Below are positions 9,066-20,900 of a stretch of 64,000 bases of DNA, piece by piece. The position numbers and the translations under genes were made by a program. Source of the stretch: Caprella mutica (lineage: Eukaryota > Arthropoda > Malacostraca > Amphipoda > Caprellidae); NCBI GenBank assembly GCA_947561585.1, contig CANNZV010000842.1:214023-278022 (forward strand), given 5' to 3'. Each line of letters opens with the position of its first letter. The stretch's first letter is position 1. A model generated the notes under the pieces. The model saw only the letters and a program-made list of their open reading frames with translations. It ran no database searches and had not been told where the DNA came from.

Positions 9066-12000
9066 CTGGTAAGGGCCAACATTTGCATAAATAATGAGTC
9101 TCAGTGTTTAACAATTAACAAGCATCAAGAATAAGTACATTCCTTCCCTTTTGACTCGCAGGTTTTTTTTTTATTAACATAAGACGGTGAAGCTGCTCAG
9201 TTCAAAACGAAATGCTTTTAAAAAGTCACTACTATTGGAAGATTAACCGATAAACACCAGATGAAGTTTACGCTAGAGTAGTATTTAATGCAAATATTCA
9301 CTAGAACATGGATGAACAAAGATAGAAAAGCAGGATCAAAATATTCAATTTTCTCGTTACAAGGTATAGAAGCCTTTAGAATTTAATTTAAAATTTGAGT
9401 GATTATATTGCCAATTGGAGTACAATCCAAGCAAAGGCTTCTATTTCTTTTGCATGCAGAAGGGAAGAAATTATACTAAAATATCAAATTTCATCTACAA
9501 ATAAAATATTTCACAAATTGCCAATAGATTGATAGCTTAAATATAATTTTATGGACTATTCAGAAATTGAAACATTTACCATGCAAAAATTACAACGACT
9601 AATTCCAGTAGAATAATATCAATAGAAAATTAAAGTTTTTCTGAATAATGAAACCCCAGCAATAATTAATAACATAGAATGATCAAGCAATGGAATTTGA
9701 GTGCAACCACGTATATATATTTATTTAAATGTGCTACATTGTAAGAGCCAAGCAATAAAACTGTATAATACTAGGAATTTATACACCAAGTTACAGAAAA
9801 GAACCGTAGCAGGAAAATTACTTCGAGAACAAGTTCTAATTTCTATTACGAATTGCAACGAAAAATATCATTAACAGAAAGTAGCTATTCTGATATTTAC
9901 TCTATCTGTTAGACCAGTGCAATAAACATTTTCCAAATAAAGAATTAAATAGCTTTGACCCATCGCACTTGTTTGAATCATGGTTATTAGTGTATGTTTC
10001 ATTTATTTATATATCATTCAAAGTGTTGATGCTTACCATAGTTTGAGTATCCGTATCCAGAGTAATCGTATTGTCCATATGCACTGCTTCCGTATCCGCT
10101 TCCATAACCAGAGTAACCGTCATAATAACCTCCATATCCTTTTGGAGAAAAGAGAAAAAAATCAGATAATGCCTTTTGAACAATCTATTCATTTCATGGA
10201 AAATTAGTTTTCAATTGTATATCTTTTTGAACTAGAACATATAACCCTATATGCCATAAATTAATTAACACAAAAAAAAACAAGGTGAAAATAAGATCAA
10301 TGAACGAGAATTTTATGTCCTCTAGATCTGATAATTGACTGCATTAAATGTCACTAGTTGAAATTAGTTAAAAGAATAATACTGACCATCATATCCGCCA
10401 CCATAGCCTCCATATCCGCCACCTCCATAACTGCCATATCCTTGATTCCAGCTGGAGCCCCATCCTCCTCTACCTCTTCCTCTCATTCCTCCTCTAGCAC
10501 CTCTCATACCTCTGCCTCCCATCATACCTCCTCTCATCATCATCTGTTCGGGCTTAGGTGTAGCTTTCTTAACATCAACCTGGTAGAAGAAAAATTTGAT
10601 ATTATTCATGAGTAATTTCATCACTGTTACTTCTTAAGAAAAAAAAAAAACCTCAAAATGGAAACATATTAATCAAAACTACAAACCTGATGTCCATTAA
10701 TGTTCTGCTTAGGTGTCTTCAACAGGTCGGCAACAACAGCCTCCTGATCGAAAGTGATGAAACAGAATCCCTTGCGCTGATTCTTTTGTTTGTCATATGG
10801 CATCTCAACCTCGATGATGGTGCCATACTGACCGAAATAATTTTTAATATCATCATCAGACAACTCTGGTTTGAGTCCTCCAACGAAAATCTTTCCATGT
10901 CTAGCCTTGGCTTTCTTTGGGTCTACCTTCTTGCCATTAATTGTGTGTTCTTGGGCAGCAAGGATCTGCAAAGAATAATTAATTTAAAATATCTGAACTA
11001 ATGGTAGTTTTAAGCTGCTGTTTAAACATGTGTATATAAAATTGTGTGCAGCAAGACTAACTCACTTTATCAATTGTTTCAGCTTCATTGAAGACCAGGA
11101 AGGCAAAGCCTCGTGATCTGCCAGTGGCTGGGTCTGTCTTAACATTGATGCTCTCAATTGGTCCGTATTTGGAGAAATATTCTCTCAATTCCTCTGTTGA
11201 TTCCAAAAACAGAAAATTAAATTTGGATTGTGAAATTCCAACAATCTTGCAAATTGTTATCCATTTCTTATTTATACAAGATATATTTTACTATGTAATT
11301 AGAATTTGAAATAAATTCCAAACATTATGTAGCTATTAAAATACCACTGAACAGTTTAATAGAAAAGTGTAGCTCTGCATAATGAGGTGAAAGATTAAAT
11401 TCCTTCTGACAGAATAATGCAAGTGCTGAATTAATATTGCATCATTTGCTCTGCTAATAACTAAGCTATCAGCAGTATTAGTAGATGCTATTGTTTAGTG
11501 ATTCAAATGATGAAATGAAGAGATTTAGAATAGGAACCATCAAATATGATTGAGCTATGCTCTATATAAAAACATTGATAAATCAAAAAAGTTACTTACT
11601 TTCTGTGGTTTCCCAGCTGAGTCCACCAACGAATAATTTTCTGTGAAGGAATGAGAAAAAGACTTTAGAAATGATTCTTCAGCACAGAATGAAACTAAAC
11701 TAAGCATTTACGTTACCTTAATGAATTGAAGGCAAATTTAATAAGTTGACACTAATGGCAAGTAGAAACTGCAAAATTGATTCTTCAAGTTTGAATCATG
11801 GAGAGATTAAGATTAAACATTTATTAATGGAAGTTACGGCCAATTTCTCTGTAACTTTAATTCTGAAAGACAAATTGAGATAATGACCAATGAACAAAAA
11901 GTAATAGGACAATGAATCAGAAATTGGACTGGCCAAAATGAGCTAGGTAATTCATCTGGATAAATACCCTGATTGCTGGAGCGAGTTGATGTAGAGCTCT

Positions 12001-14311
12001 TACGGCAAGCCGTACTGCTTACGTAAGCTCCCGCCTTCGAGAGCACGCAAGAAGCTTTAGCCCAATTAGCAGCTGAAAAGTCACCACAAAGAACTATTTG
12101 AGGCTCATTCTTACATAAGGGATATGTCAATATGTCAAACCAGGTCAGACCAATCCATTACTCAGTGCTAAGATATAAATAAAGTCATGCAATTCATGTC
12201 AATAACCACTCTTACATAGTTTATAAAATTAGATCAATTGAATAGGTGGAGATTAGCAGAGTAGAGCAATTAGGGAAGGGCAGAGAATTGGATGGCTACA
12301 TAATTTTTATGAATGTTAATAACTAATTGAAGAGATCTCATAAGCATATATAAAAAATATCAAACAGAAATAGAGCACGAGTAATGGATTTCTTTCCAGT
12401 TATTTATGTCACAATTTGTCTAAGTGCGAAGAGAACTGTTGAGGATTAAAAATACACTCAAACAATTCAAAAACATTTGAATGAGCTCTAAATGGGTAGC
12501 TATTGAACAATGCAAATAATTACTACATTTAAGAACAAATTAGGTGTTTTCAGTTACTGGATTCATATCTGGTTACCATTTTACTATCTGAAAGAAATAT
12601 TGATACAGAAAAGAACATTTAAATCAAATTGTCATATGACATGGGTAATTAAATTTACAATGAAGTATTGAAAAATATTAAAGTTATACCAATTTCATTT
12701 TAAGACAAATTTCATTAAAAATTATCAAGGAAAAAGATAAAAGTTCATTACTTAACAGTTAATCATGCGAATCAATTGGAAACAAATTTCCACAAACTTT
12801 AATGTTAAAGGTACAACTTCTAACTTTCTTGGAACATCAAAATATAATATGAATAAATTAATAATTATTGCACTTTCAGACAATTAGCAAATTACAATTT
12901 GGAAAAAAACTGAAATTATGTTAGATAAGTAAAAGATTGGCAAAGTGATTATTTGAGTTAATAAGCTAAAGCATTTACAAGTAAATAAAGTATCTAGAAG
13001 TTACAACAGTAATACCCATTGCCTTTAATATGTCTACCTATAAAAATTACTCCTTATCTACATTATATTAACCCAAAATTAAGAAATTAAAATAATACCT
13101 AGCTAGGCTAGCTTTACTTTGAATCAAAATATGAATAAATTGTAAGAAATACCTCAACACATTTCCTGTGAATTGTGATGTGACCAGCATTCAGTGACCA
13201 TTGGATTGCACTAAACTAGTACTAGTTAGGTTAATTGTTGGCTAATGTAATGTGAACCCATCATCACTCATCAGATCACCTCATTTTCTTAAGTAGAATT
13301 AAGAACATTAACTTTCTCTTTACTGTTTTTAATAGAACATTTATATGCAGTAAATCAATATCAAGTCTTTGTTAATAGAAATGAACATTTTCTCTTAGAA
13401 TTGAGTACCTACTTAGAGCTTATGACAGTTAAAGCTTTAGCTCACGTTGCCATCACAGGGAAACGTGTTTAAGCATAACTAACAACTTGCCGAGCAAAGA
13501 TAATTAAAACATCGCTTCTTTATAAGGTATCTACCTATTATCTAAGTCCTAACTACCTAATTCACATAAAAATTACTAGCTAGTATCAAGCTACTACCTA
13601 CCTACCTACATTAGGCTACATAGAGAAAATTTATGATTTTCATTGAGGTTTTTTTTCTAACCTCCCAATGGCTTATAGCCTTATGGCATAGTTGGTACAA
13701 GATAATAAATTAATGAATATTTTAAAAAAAGTATAGGTAGAGTTAACAATAATATGCTGCTGTATTGCAGCACAATTAAATTTAAATGGCTATACAATCT
13801 ATAATTTCGTAGGCTCATTAAGCCGCTCATAGCCTCATAACTAGTAGCTACCTATGTTATGTTATCTAAAACATCAAAGAAGGTTTCACTTAATACTTAT
13901 AACTACCAACCCTGACTACGCCTACAGCCTAAATACCAGGCTACCTTTAGGTTATATACCAAACCAACATTCTTAGGTAGGTAGGTACCTACCTAACCGG
14001 ATATCCCTAGTTACCAAATCCCCATCAGGCTATCAGTATCATCTATCAATTGCCTAACTAGAAATGTCTTCTACCCAGGAACCTAGTACATGTTTTATAT
14101 TACCCAAAACTTACACGTAAACATATAAAATAAAACTTATTTCAGCTCACCTATCATCATCGCGTCCGGGAGCGTCGGCTGAACCGCTGTCCATTCCACC
14201 GGCTTCTCCGCTGCCATCTTGGTACTCTTCAGCACCTTCTCCATTATTCATTCCATTTTCTTGGAAATCACCTCCTTGGTAGTTATCTTCAGTGAAATCT
14301 TGTTGTTCCAT
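8992..14311 (-). CDS. sqd: RNA-binding protein squid (hnRNP, two RRMs), seven coding exons
   Basis: This is an hnRNP A/B-type protein that binds mRNA in nucleus and cytoplasm. In Drosophila, squid acts in localisation and translational control of gurken and other mRNAs and in splicing. Coding exons are 14151-14311, 11600-11640, 11066-11193, 10687-10965, 10387-10579, 10037-10138 and 8992-9065. Together they are 978 nt, 325 codons plus TGA, with GT-AG introns and matching phases. Residues 1-53 are acidic and Gly/Asn-rich. RRM1 has RNP2 KLFVGG at about 55 and RNP1 RSRGFAFLVF at about 93. RRM2 has KIFVGG at 135 and RKGFCFITF at 174, joined by KKVDPKKAKARHGK. The tail from about 216 is Gly/Arg/Tyr-rich and ends in RHQPY, as in Drosophila squid. 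The start follows from the only ATG opening exon 1. The order of domains and the linker make orthology very likely. Confidence 0.93.
10002..10037 (-). other. Possible alternative 3' end of sqd (intron 6 retention)
   Basis: If the donor after exon 6 at 10036 is not used, the frame continues for seven codons beyond the exon 6 boundary codon (ending HQHFE) and stops at 10014-10016. An AATAAA on the minus strand follows at 10002-10007. Drosophila squid is known to make isoforms that differ at the C-terminus by alternative splicing, so a short isoform ending here is plausible but unproven. Confidence 0.35.
11641..14150 (-). other. First intron of sqd (2.5 kb)
   Basis: The intron runs from GTGAGC next to 14151 to an acceptor TTCACAG next to 11640. 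It is AT-rich with many TACCTA words near 13.5-14.0 kb. The 98-codon open frame at 11834-12130 inside it has no recognisable domain and is treated as chance. No other gene is seen. Confidence 0.75.
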
Positions 14312-15022
14312 TGTTGGTTATTTATATATTTTCTTATCAACAAGAAGAAATTAGCTACAAACAGAATATAAAATAGACGTTATGACTCCTTGCAAAGGCA
14401 ACGTCTCTTGTAATGCGAATTGAGCGTCACTCTGATGCTGTAACGCCAATGGTTCTGTTTCAGATTTTTGTTTACAGAGCGTTCGTATATATTGTAGAAG
14501 CACTTCAACGTATGACGTCATTAACCTCTGCTTTGAAATGTGTAAATAGATATGTTTGATCTCTTGATTTATTTCACTTCATAAATGAAATTAAAGTATC
14601 AATCTACGAAATGAATTTTATATAAACATTTCACTGTTCTTTATATAAATAATGATTTGAAATTTTGTGTTTGTGACGTAATTCTGCTTATTGTCTTTAC
14701 AGTATTCTTCCTATACGTGATGGTTTATGCGCATGTTATCTACGCATTCGCTTCAGAAATTATTGATTATCTACTGTAGACCGGTAAAAGCCTTTGTTAC
14801 AATATAGTTATTTAAGGATGATTTCGGAGTATATTATCAAAAGAATTATAGTTGATATAGCAAAAGCATTTCGGTTACACAAATGCAAGGTTTCGTTTGC
14901 TTTATTTTTTACCATACACAATAGGAATAAATTAAGACACTACGGTAAACAATATTTGTTTGCATGCAAAGTAATTGTCGTTGATATTCTAAACTAAATT
15001 ATTCTCGGCTGCTATTTCAAAT
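14312..15022. promoter_or_regulatory. 5' flank of sqd, with a CRE-like site
   Basis: This region lies between the sqd start codon and the pogo-like element and should hold the sqd promoter and 5' UTR. A perfect palindromic TGACGTCA (CRE/ATF-type site) is at 14513-14520, about 200 bases upstream of the ATG. No clear TATA box can be assigned. The 67-codon plus-strand open frame at 14794-14997 has no recognisable domain. Confidence 0.4.
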
Positions 15023-15394
15023 TAGGGGAGAGCGGGGGAAATCCGTACACGGGGTAAACACGTACAGCTTAATAACTGCGAAACTAATCTATATATTTGA
15101 AATTTGTTGCGACAGTTCCTTAAGATTGATGTTGAAGCTCAGTTACCACTCAACTTAAAGCAAGTGAGGTTGTGCGTGTCTACGCTGGTGAGTAAAGTTT
15201 ATTTTGAGGTACCTCAATGTAAATATTCTGTCTCTTGACGTAAGCTTTAGTTAATTTATTTGTGAATATATGGTTTCAGTTTCAAGTCTTAGGATTCATT
15301 GTTAAGTACCTCACATACATATGTGATCAAAATAGGTCTATGCAATTGTTAAGTTGAGTTATGAATATTTTAAAACAAAATGGCGCGAAGGGGT

Positions 15395-15419
15395 TGATCC
15401 GTACAGAGTGTACGGATCA
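15395..15419. promoter_or_regulatory. Hairpin built from the sub-terminal CGTACA motif
   Basis: TGATCCGTACA, a GAG loop and TGTACGGATCA form a perfect 11-bp inverted repeat in the transposon leader, upstream of the probable start codon. The arms contain the same ATCCGTACA word as the transposon ends, so it may be an internal transposase-binding or autoregulatory site. This is inference. Confidence 0.45.
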
Positions 15420-15483
15420 TAACTCACCTGTACGGGTTATCCCCATACTAATTATTTTATTTCTTTTTTTAGATTCCACTGCA

Positions 15484-17357
15484 ATGCCTCGCCAATATAT
15501 TAGAAAGACAATTCCTACATACACAGAAGATGATCTAGAACGAGCTTTTGAGTTATGGAAAAACGGTGAAAGTGTTCGGAAAGCTGCTGAAGCTTTTAAA
15601 ATACCAACAATGACATTAATGGATGCCATCAAGCGCTCTAAAATAAAGGGATCATCTCAATTTGTTAAAGGGAATTTTTATCATAAGAGAGTATTCTCTG
15701 ATGATACAGAAATAAACCTTTCCAAATATTTAAGAACAACTGCAGATATGTACTACGGAATGACCCCGTTCCAAGTTAGATCTTTTGTGTACGAGTACGC
15801 TGTTGCAAATGGTGTGGATTATCCAACGCAGTGGGTAGAGCATAAAATAGCCGGAAAAGATTGGCTCACTGGATTTTTACGTAGACGAAAGGACATTAGC
15901 ATTAGAAAACCAGAACCAACGTCTCTGGGAAGAATTACTGCTTTCAACAAGCATACGGTTGGGGGATTTTTTGCAAAGTTGAGAGAAGTACTTGAAAAAC
16001 ACAAGTTTCAGGGTCATCGAATATATAACTTAGATGAAACTGGTGTGACTAACACACCTAAGATGCCCAAAATTATTGGCACAAAAGGGGCACACCAATT
16101 TGGTCAGGTAATGTCGGCAGAAAGGGGGGAACTAGTTACGGTTGTTGGCATTGTTAACGCCTGTGGAAATACTTTACCCCCAGTTTTTGTTTTTCCACGC
16201 CAACGTTTTGACGAGAGAAAAATGATGGCAGGTGCTTCAAGTGAATGCCTTGGTTTAGTGCATAAATCCGGGTGGATGACCTCTGAAAATTTCTTGAACG
16301 TAATGAAACATTTTGTCAAGTATTCCTGTACCTCTGTTAACAATAAATCACTGTTGATATTAGATAATCACGAGTCACACCTCAGCTTTGATGCAATTGA
16401 TTTTGCCAAAAAAAACGGAGTGGTTGTTCTAACTATACCTCCACACACATCTCACAAATTACAACCATTGGATGTATCAGTATACGCCCCATTCAAAGCG
16501 TATTTTGGACGACAGGTACAGTACTGGATGTTATCCAATCCAGGTAAAACAATGAATATTTATGACTTACCTAAGATCGTATGTGCCGCTTGGGCAACAG
16601 GAGCAACATCTTCAAATATCATAAGTGGTTTTAGAGCCTCAGGAATTCATCCATATAATCCTGATGTGTTTTCCGATGCTGATTTCATGGGTTCTTCAGT
16701 TTCTGATCGTCCTCCACCACCAGAGACAGTTGCAAGTACTTCTAATTATATGGTGTCTTCTCCCATCATTGGAGGTGATCGTCCTCCCCCACCAGAGCCA
16801 GTTGCAAGTACTTCTAATTGTATGGTGTCTTCTCCTATCATTGGAGGTGATCGTCCTCCCCCACCAGAGCCAGTTGCTAGTACTTCTAATTGTATGGTGT
16901 CTTCTCCTATCATTGGAGGTGATCGTCCTCCCCCACCAGAGCCAGTTGCAAGTACTTCTAATTGTATGGTGTCTTCTCCAATCATTGGAGGTGATCGTCC
17001 TTCCCCACCAGAGGCTGTTGCAAGTAATTTTTCCACGTTTGATATGTTTTCCCCTGTGTTTAAAGATGGTTTGCATGTTCCACCAGAGGCTGCTGCAGAT
17101 ACTTCTGTTACCGACATGAATTCTTCTAGAAGTGGCTTATCATTCGAAGATTTAAGGCCTTTTCCAAAAGCTCCCGCAAGAAAAGTGAGTAACAAAGGGC
17201 GTAAGCCAGGAAAATGTATGATTGCTACGGATACACCTGAAAAGGAAGCTCTGGAAGAAAAACAAAATAACAAAAAGCGAAAGGCTCTTGCGATCACAGT
17301 ACCAAAAAAAACAAAGCGTAATTTATTATCGTCAGTTAACATCGAATCATCGGAATC
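15484..17357 (+). pseudogene. Pogo-like transposase, N-terminal and catalytic part (interrupted)
   Basis: This transposase would bind the transposon ends and cut and paste the element at TA. I place the start at the ATG at 15484 (MPRQYIRKT, typical of the family). The frame is open upstream to 15361, but a pyrimidine tract and AG just before it look like a splice acceptor. A psq/CENP-B-type helix-turn-helix lies at residues 10-50, a second DNA-binding domain follows, then a DDE_1 domain with NLDETG, LILDNHESH and HKLQPLD. The last two aspartates are 35 residues apart (DD35D). A Pro-rich 24-residue repeat follows, then a basic KAPARK region. The frame runs into a BEL/Pao LTR after 624 codons. 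Native coding resumes at 25138. The catalytic triad is intact, but this copy cannot make its normal C-terminus. Confidence 0.88.
16705..17000 (+). repeat. 72-bp in-frame minisatellite in the pogo-like transposase
   Basis: Four near-identical 72-bp units each encode DRPPPPE-VASTSN-MVSSP-type 24-residue repeats, and a fifth is degenerate. The third and fourth units differ at only a few bases. The repeat lies between the catalytic domain and the basic C-terminal region. It preserves the frame and probably forms a flexible linker. Confidence 0.9.
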
Positions 17358-17974
17358 TGTCAAGTCGCCCTACTTGAATTCAATCCCCTTTTTCCAAAAA
17401 ATAATAGCACACTTCTCACTTACACCTCTCACGACACAATAGTCACACAACCTAATTTTACCGGCGTCATTTCCAAAAATATTAAGCTCTCCTCTAGCTT
17501 TATATGAGTTTTTCTTCAATATAACCGTAACTATACCAAACAACTAAAGACAATATGTTCCATCTTCCTCCATTTTGCATAGAACACCATAATAAGTAAG
17601 TTTTGTTTATTATATAAACATTTACCATGTTTTATAAGAGTTTTGGAACTATATGTGATTTACCCACCTACCTCTTACCAGTTTTTCCGGAATGGAATAT
17701 CTGTTTTGTTTCTATTTTGTATCCTATATAGTAAAAGATTACTTTATATAGGATCACTTATTTCATTTATTATATGACTAATAGTCTAATTTAGTTCATT
17801 TTCTTTTATTTTAAGAGTACGTGCCTGATTGTAACAACACCTGATGTTACATTCAACTGTAGAAGAGTAAACCTGTCAAGTTAACCTATTGTGTTTACAT
17901 CCATCCCTGCGATATCACAAACTTTACCTAGAGCCTAGGCGATAGCAATACTTCTAATTTACTCAACTGCAACA
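17358..17974 (+). repeat. 5' LTR of BEL-1
   Basis: This 617-bp LTR begins TGTCAAGTCG and ends AACTGCAACA. It is matched base for base, as far as I can read, by the copy at 24516. The DNA directly after it does not start with the TGG expected of a standard tRNA primer-binding site. Confidence 0.95.
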
Positions 17975-17992
17975 GTACTTTATTCAGTTCTC

Positions 17993-20900
17993 ATGATGGA
18001 TGGAGAACAAAGTCAAATTATCCAGCCCACACAGCCACAGTGTACTGGTGCTCGTCCCAAGAGGGATTTAAAGATGCCTCTGAATGAGTTGAAAGAAATT
18101 TATTCAGATAGAACTGACAACTTTGAAGAATTAGTCACCACTGATTTAACCAAACTGAGTCTGGATGACTCTTCTTCACCTGATGTGAACAAATCTCATA
18201 ATTTGACGAGTTTTGCCAAAACTCTAAAATCATCCGCCAAAGATTTAGTTGCCGTCAACAGAATTCTTTGCTCACGCCTAAATGAAATTGGTGCAATTGA
18301 AGAGTGCCAAGATATTAGATCTCAAAGAATAGATTATAAGAAAGATGCTGCAGAAGTTATTGCCAATATCAACACAATCTTGACAAGCCAGGGTCGGGAT
18401 AGTTTGTCCAAATTTGATGATAACAGTGTACGATCTGGATTTTCCCTATCTTCTCAATTGTTTACATCAGCTCCAACTTCCCCTTCTATCTGTGAAGAAG
18501 AGGATGGAACATACCAGGATCATGGAGCTACAGGGCTGACTAAATCTGATTTTAGGTTTTCCAGAGAAGCTATGAGTCCTCATCATAATCCTATATCAAA
18601 TAGTAATTTTAATAAATCTATAATTACTCCAACTGTAAGTAAAGAATCTCATGTTACACTTGTAACTCGTTCAAGTGTAAGCAGTCAAAATGTCCTTACT
18701 TCAGGTGAACAGTTTTCTAATCCTGTTAATGTAAATGATCAAGTTTCTTTGTCTGAACCACATGCTAATCTTAGTCTTAATGTTGAGAAATCTATCTCCA
18801 ATATTATTGTAGATAAGCCCATAATCTCCCCAACTGTCAGTAAAGAATCTCATGTTACACTTGTAACTCATTCAAGTGCTAACAATCATAGTGTCCCTAC
18901 TCTAAGTGAGCATTTTTCTAATTATGTTGTAACAAATGATAAAATTTCCATGTCCATGCCAAATGATAATGCTCCATATAAACCTATATATACCTATAGT
19001 AGTACCTCAAATAAATATGATCCTAGTCTTAATGTTGAAAATCCTATTTCAAACTCTACTTATAAATTTAGTAATATTGGTGACACAAATACATTTATCC
19101 CTAAATTTCCTTCCCAAAGTGTCTCTAACTATGTTCAAAATGCTAATGCCAATCTGTATTCCAGGATGCAACCCCTATCTCATCCCCATACATCTATTTA
19201 TCAACCTATCATTTCTCATTATTCTAATGCCATCCCTCTAAATAGTGGTCACTCAAATGTTCCAAACTGCAATAACACAAATATCAATCAACAATTAAAT
19301 CCTTCTTTCATATCTAAATTTCAACATTATCCAAATAATCAATCAGCAGCAAACACTTATCACAGTCAAACAAATTTCACCCCACCCTTTGCTCATGTCT
19401 CCCAACCCCATCCTGCAAGTTCATCACACCATGGATATGATAATCTCCAACTGATGAGCAACCACCTTCTTGAGCAGGACCTGATAAAGAAGTCAATTGA
19501 ACCATTTGATGGAACTGCAACCAAATTCTGGTCATGGGCTGGCCAACTGGACAGCTACATTGGTTCCCTGAATCTTCCCCCCTTAAAAGTGCTACAACTG
19601 ATTTCCTCATATTGTGTTGGTGAGCCACAGAAAGCCATAGCGAGGCATCTGTCAGCCATTCACATAGCTACGAATGAGGATATTGTAGAAGTTTGGGAAA
19701 ACTTAGTACAAAGATTTGGTTCCCAACAAAGTATCACTCGTGAACTTGTAAACAAAATGAAAGAATTTCCTGTCATACAACAACCCCAGCTTGGAAATAA
19801 GCTGCACGACATGCACGATTTATGCAAAATTATTCAGTACAACCTCCCTCGTTGTCCTGATTTACAGAATGTAAACCTCTCTTCTGGACTAGAAGAGCTA
19901 AGGAGGAAACTTCCAGACTACCTTCAAAATGAATGGAGGAAAATTGGTCATTCTCATGAAGAATCCAATGGCTTCCACCCTCCATTTAATATCTTTGTAA
20001 ATTTCATCAAGAAGCAAGCTAGACTTCAGTCAAATCAAAACTATGAAACTCTGTTCAATAAATTTCCTAAACAGTACCTTCCCAAGCAAAACTTTAAAGT
20101 TCTTCAATCTAATGTTTCACAAGAACCTGCCAAAACTCCAGAGAAAATTGAGGATACCCAACAAACTTCAGACAAGTATTGTCACCATCACCTAACTTCA
20201 GCTCATTCCCTCATTCAATGCAAAGCCTTCTGCAAAATGAATTATGCAGACAAGAAGAATCTCATCTATACAAACAAATTATGCTTCAAATGTCTGGGCA
20301 ATCACTACTACAAGAACTGTAAATTTAATGTCAAATGTGACATTTGTGGCCTCGAACATCTAACAATAATGCATAGAGCCACACCCAAAGAGTATAAGAA
20401 CTCCAATGACAGAAGAGACTCGCAGAACAGCAACAACACTGTCCTCTGCACCAAAGTATGTGGAACAAGCACAGGCAAAAATTGTTCCAAAACAATTCTA
20501 GTTGATGTCACCTTGGAGGGAAATGAAGAGAAAAAGCTTACATGCTACTGTATATTGGATGAGCAGTCCAACACCACTCTAGTTGATGATAGACTCATTA
20601 GCTTCTTTGGGAAATCTTTCCCAACTCAAGAATACAATATTAATTTTGTCAGTCAAAATTTTGAAATGTCAACATCCGGCAAACTGGTAACAGGCTTGCA
20701 GATCAAAGGTGTGAATGAAAAAGAAGTAGTTCATATTAATGAAGCCCTGTCTTGCTCCAACATAGCTAACACACTACATGAAGTTGCTACTCCGTCTATG
20801 GTCAAGAGACACCATCACACAAGACGGTATGCAAAGTTTTTCCCTGAATATGACAGCAAGGCTGATGTCATGATATTGGTTGGAAGGAACTGTGGCAGAG

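Noticed and set aside
8885..9134. Two overlapping open frames of 67 and 64 codons on opposite strands
   Set aside because: Both overlap the last coding exon of sqd, which explains the GC content and open frames.
11834..12130. A 98-codon minus-strand open frame
   Set aside because: It lies wholly inside sqd intron 1, has no recognisable domain and no splice context.
16625..17363. Open frames of 164, 126 and 205 codons over the Pro-rich repeat
   Set aside because: They are shadows in other frames of the 72-bp in-frame repeat of the pogo-like transposase.
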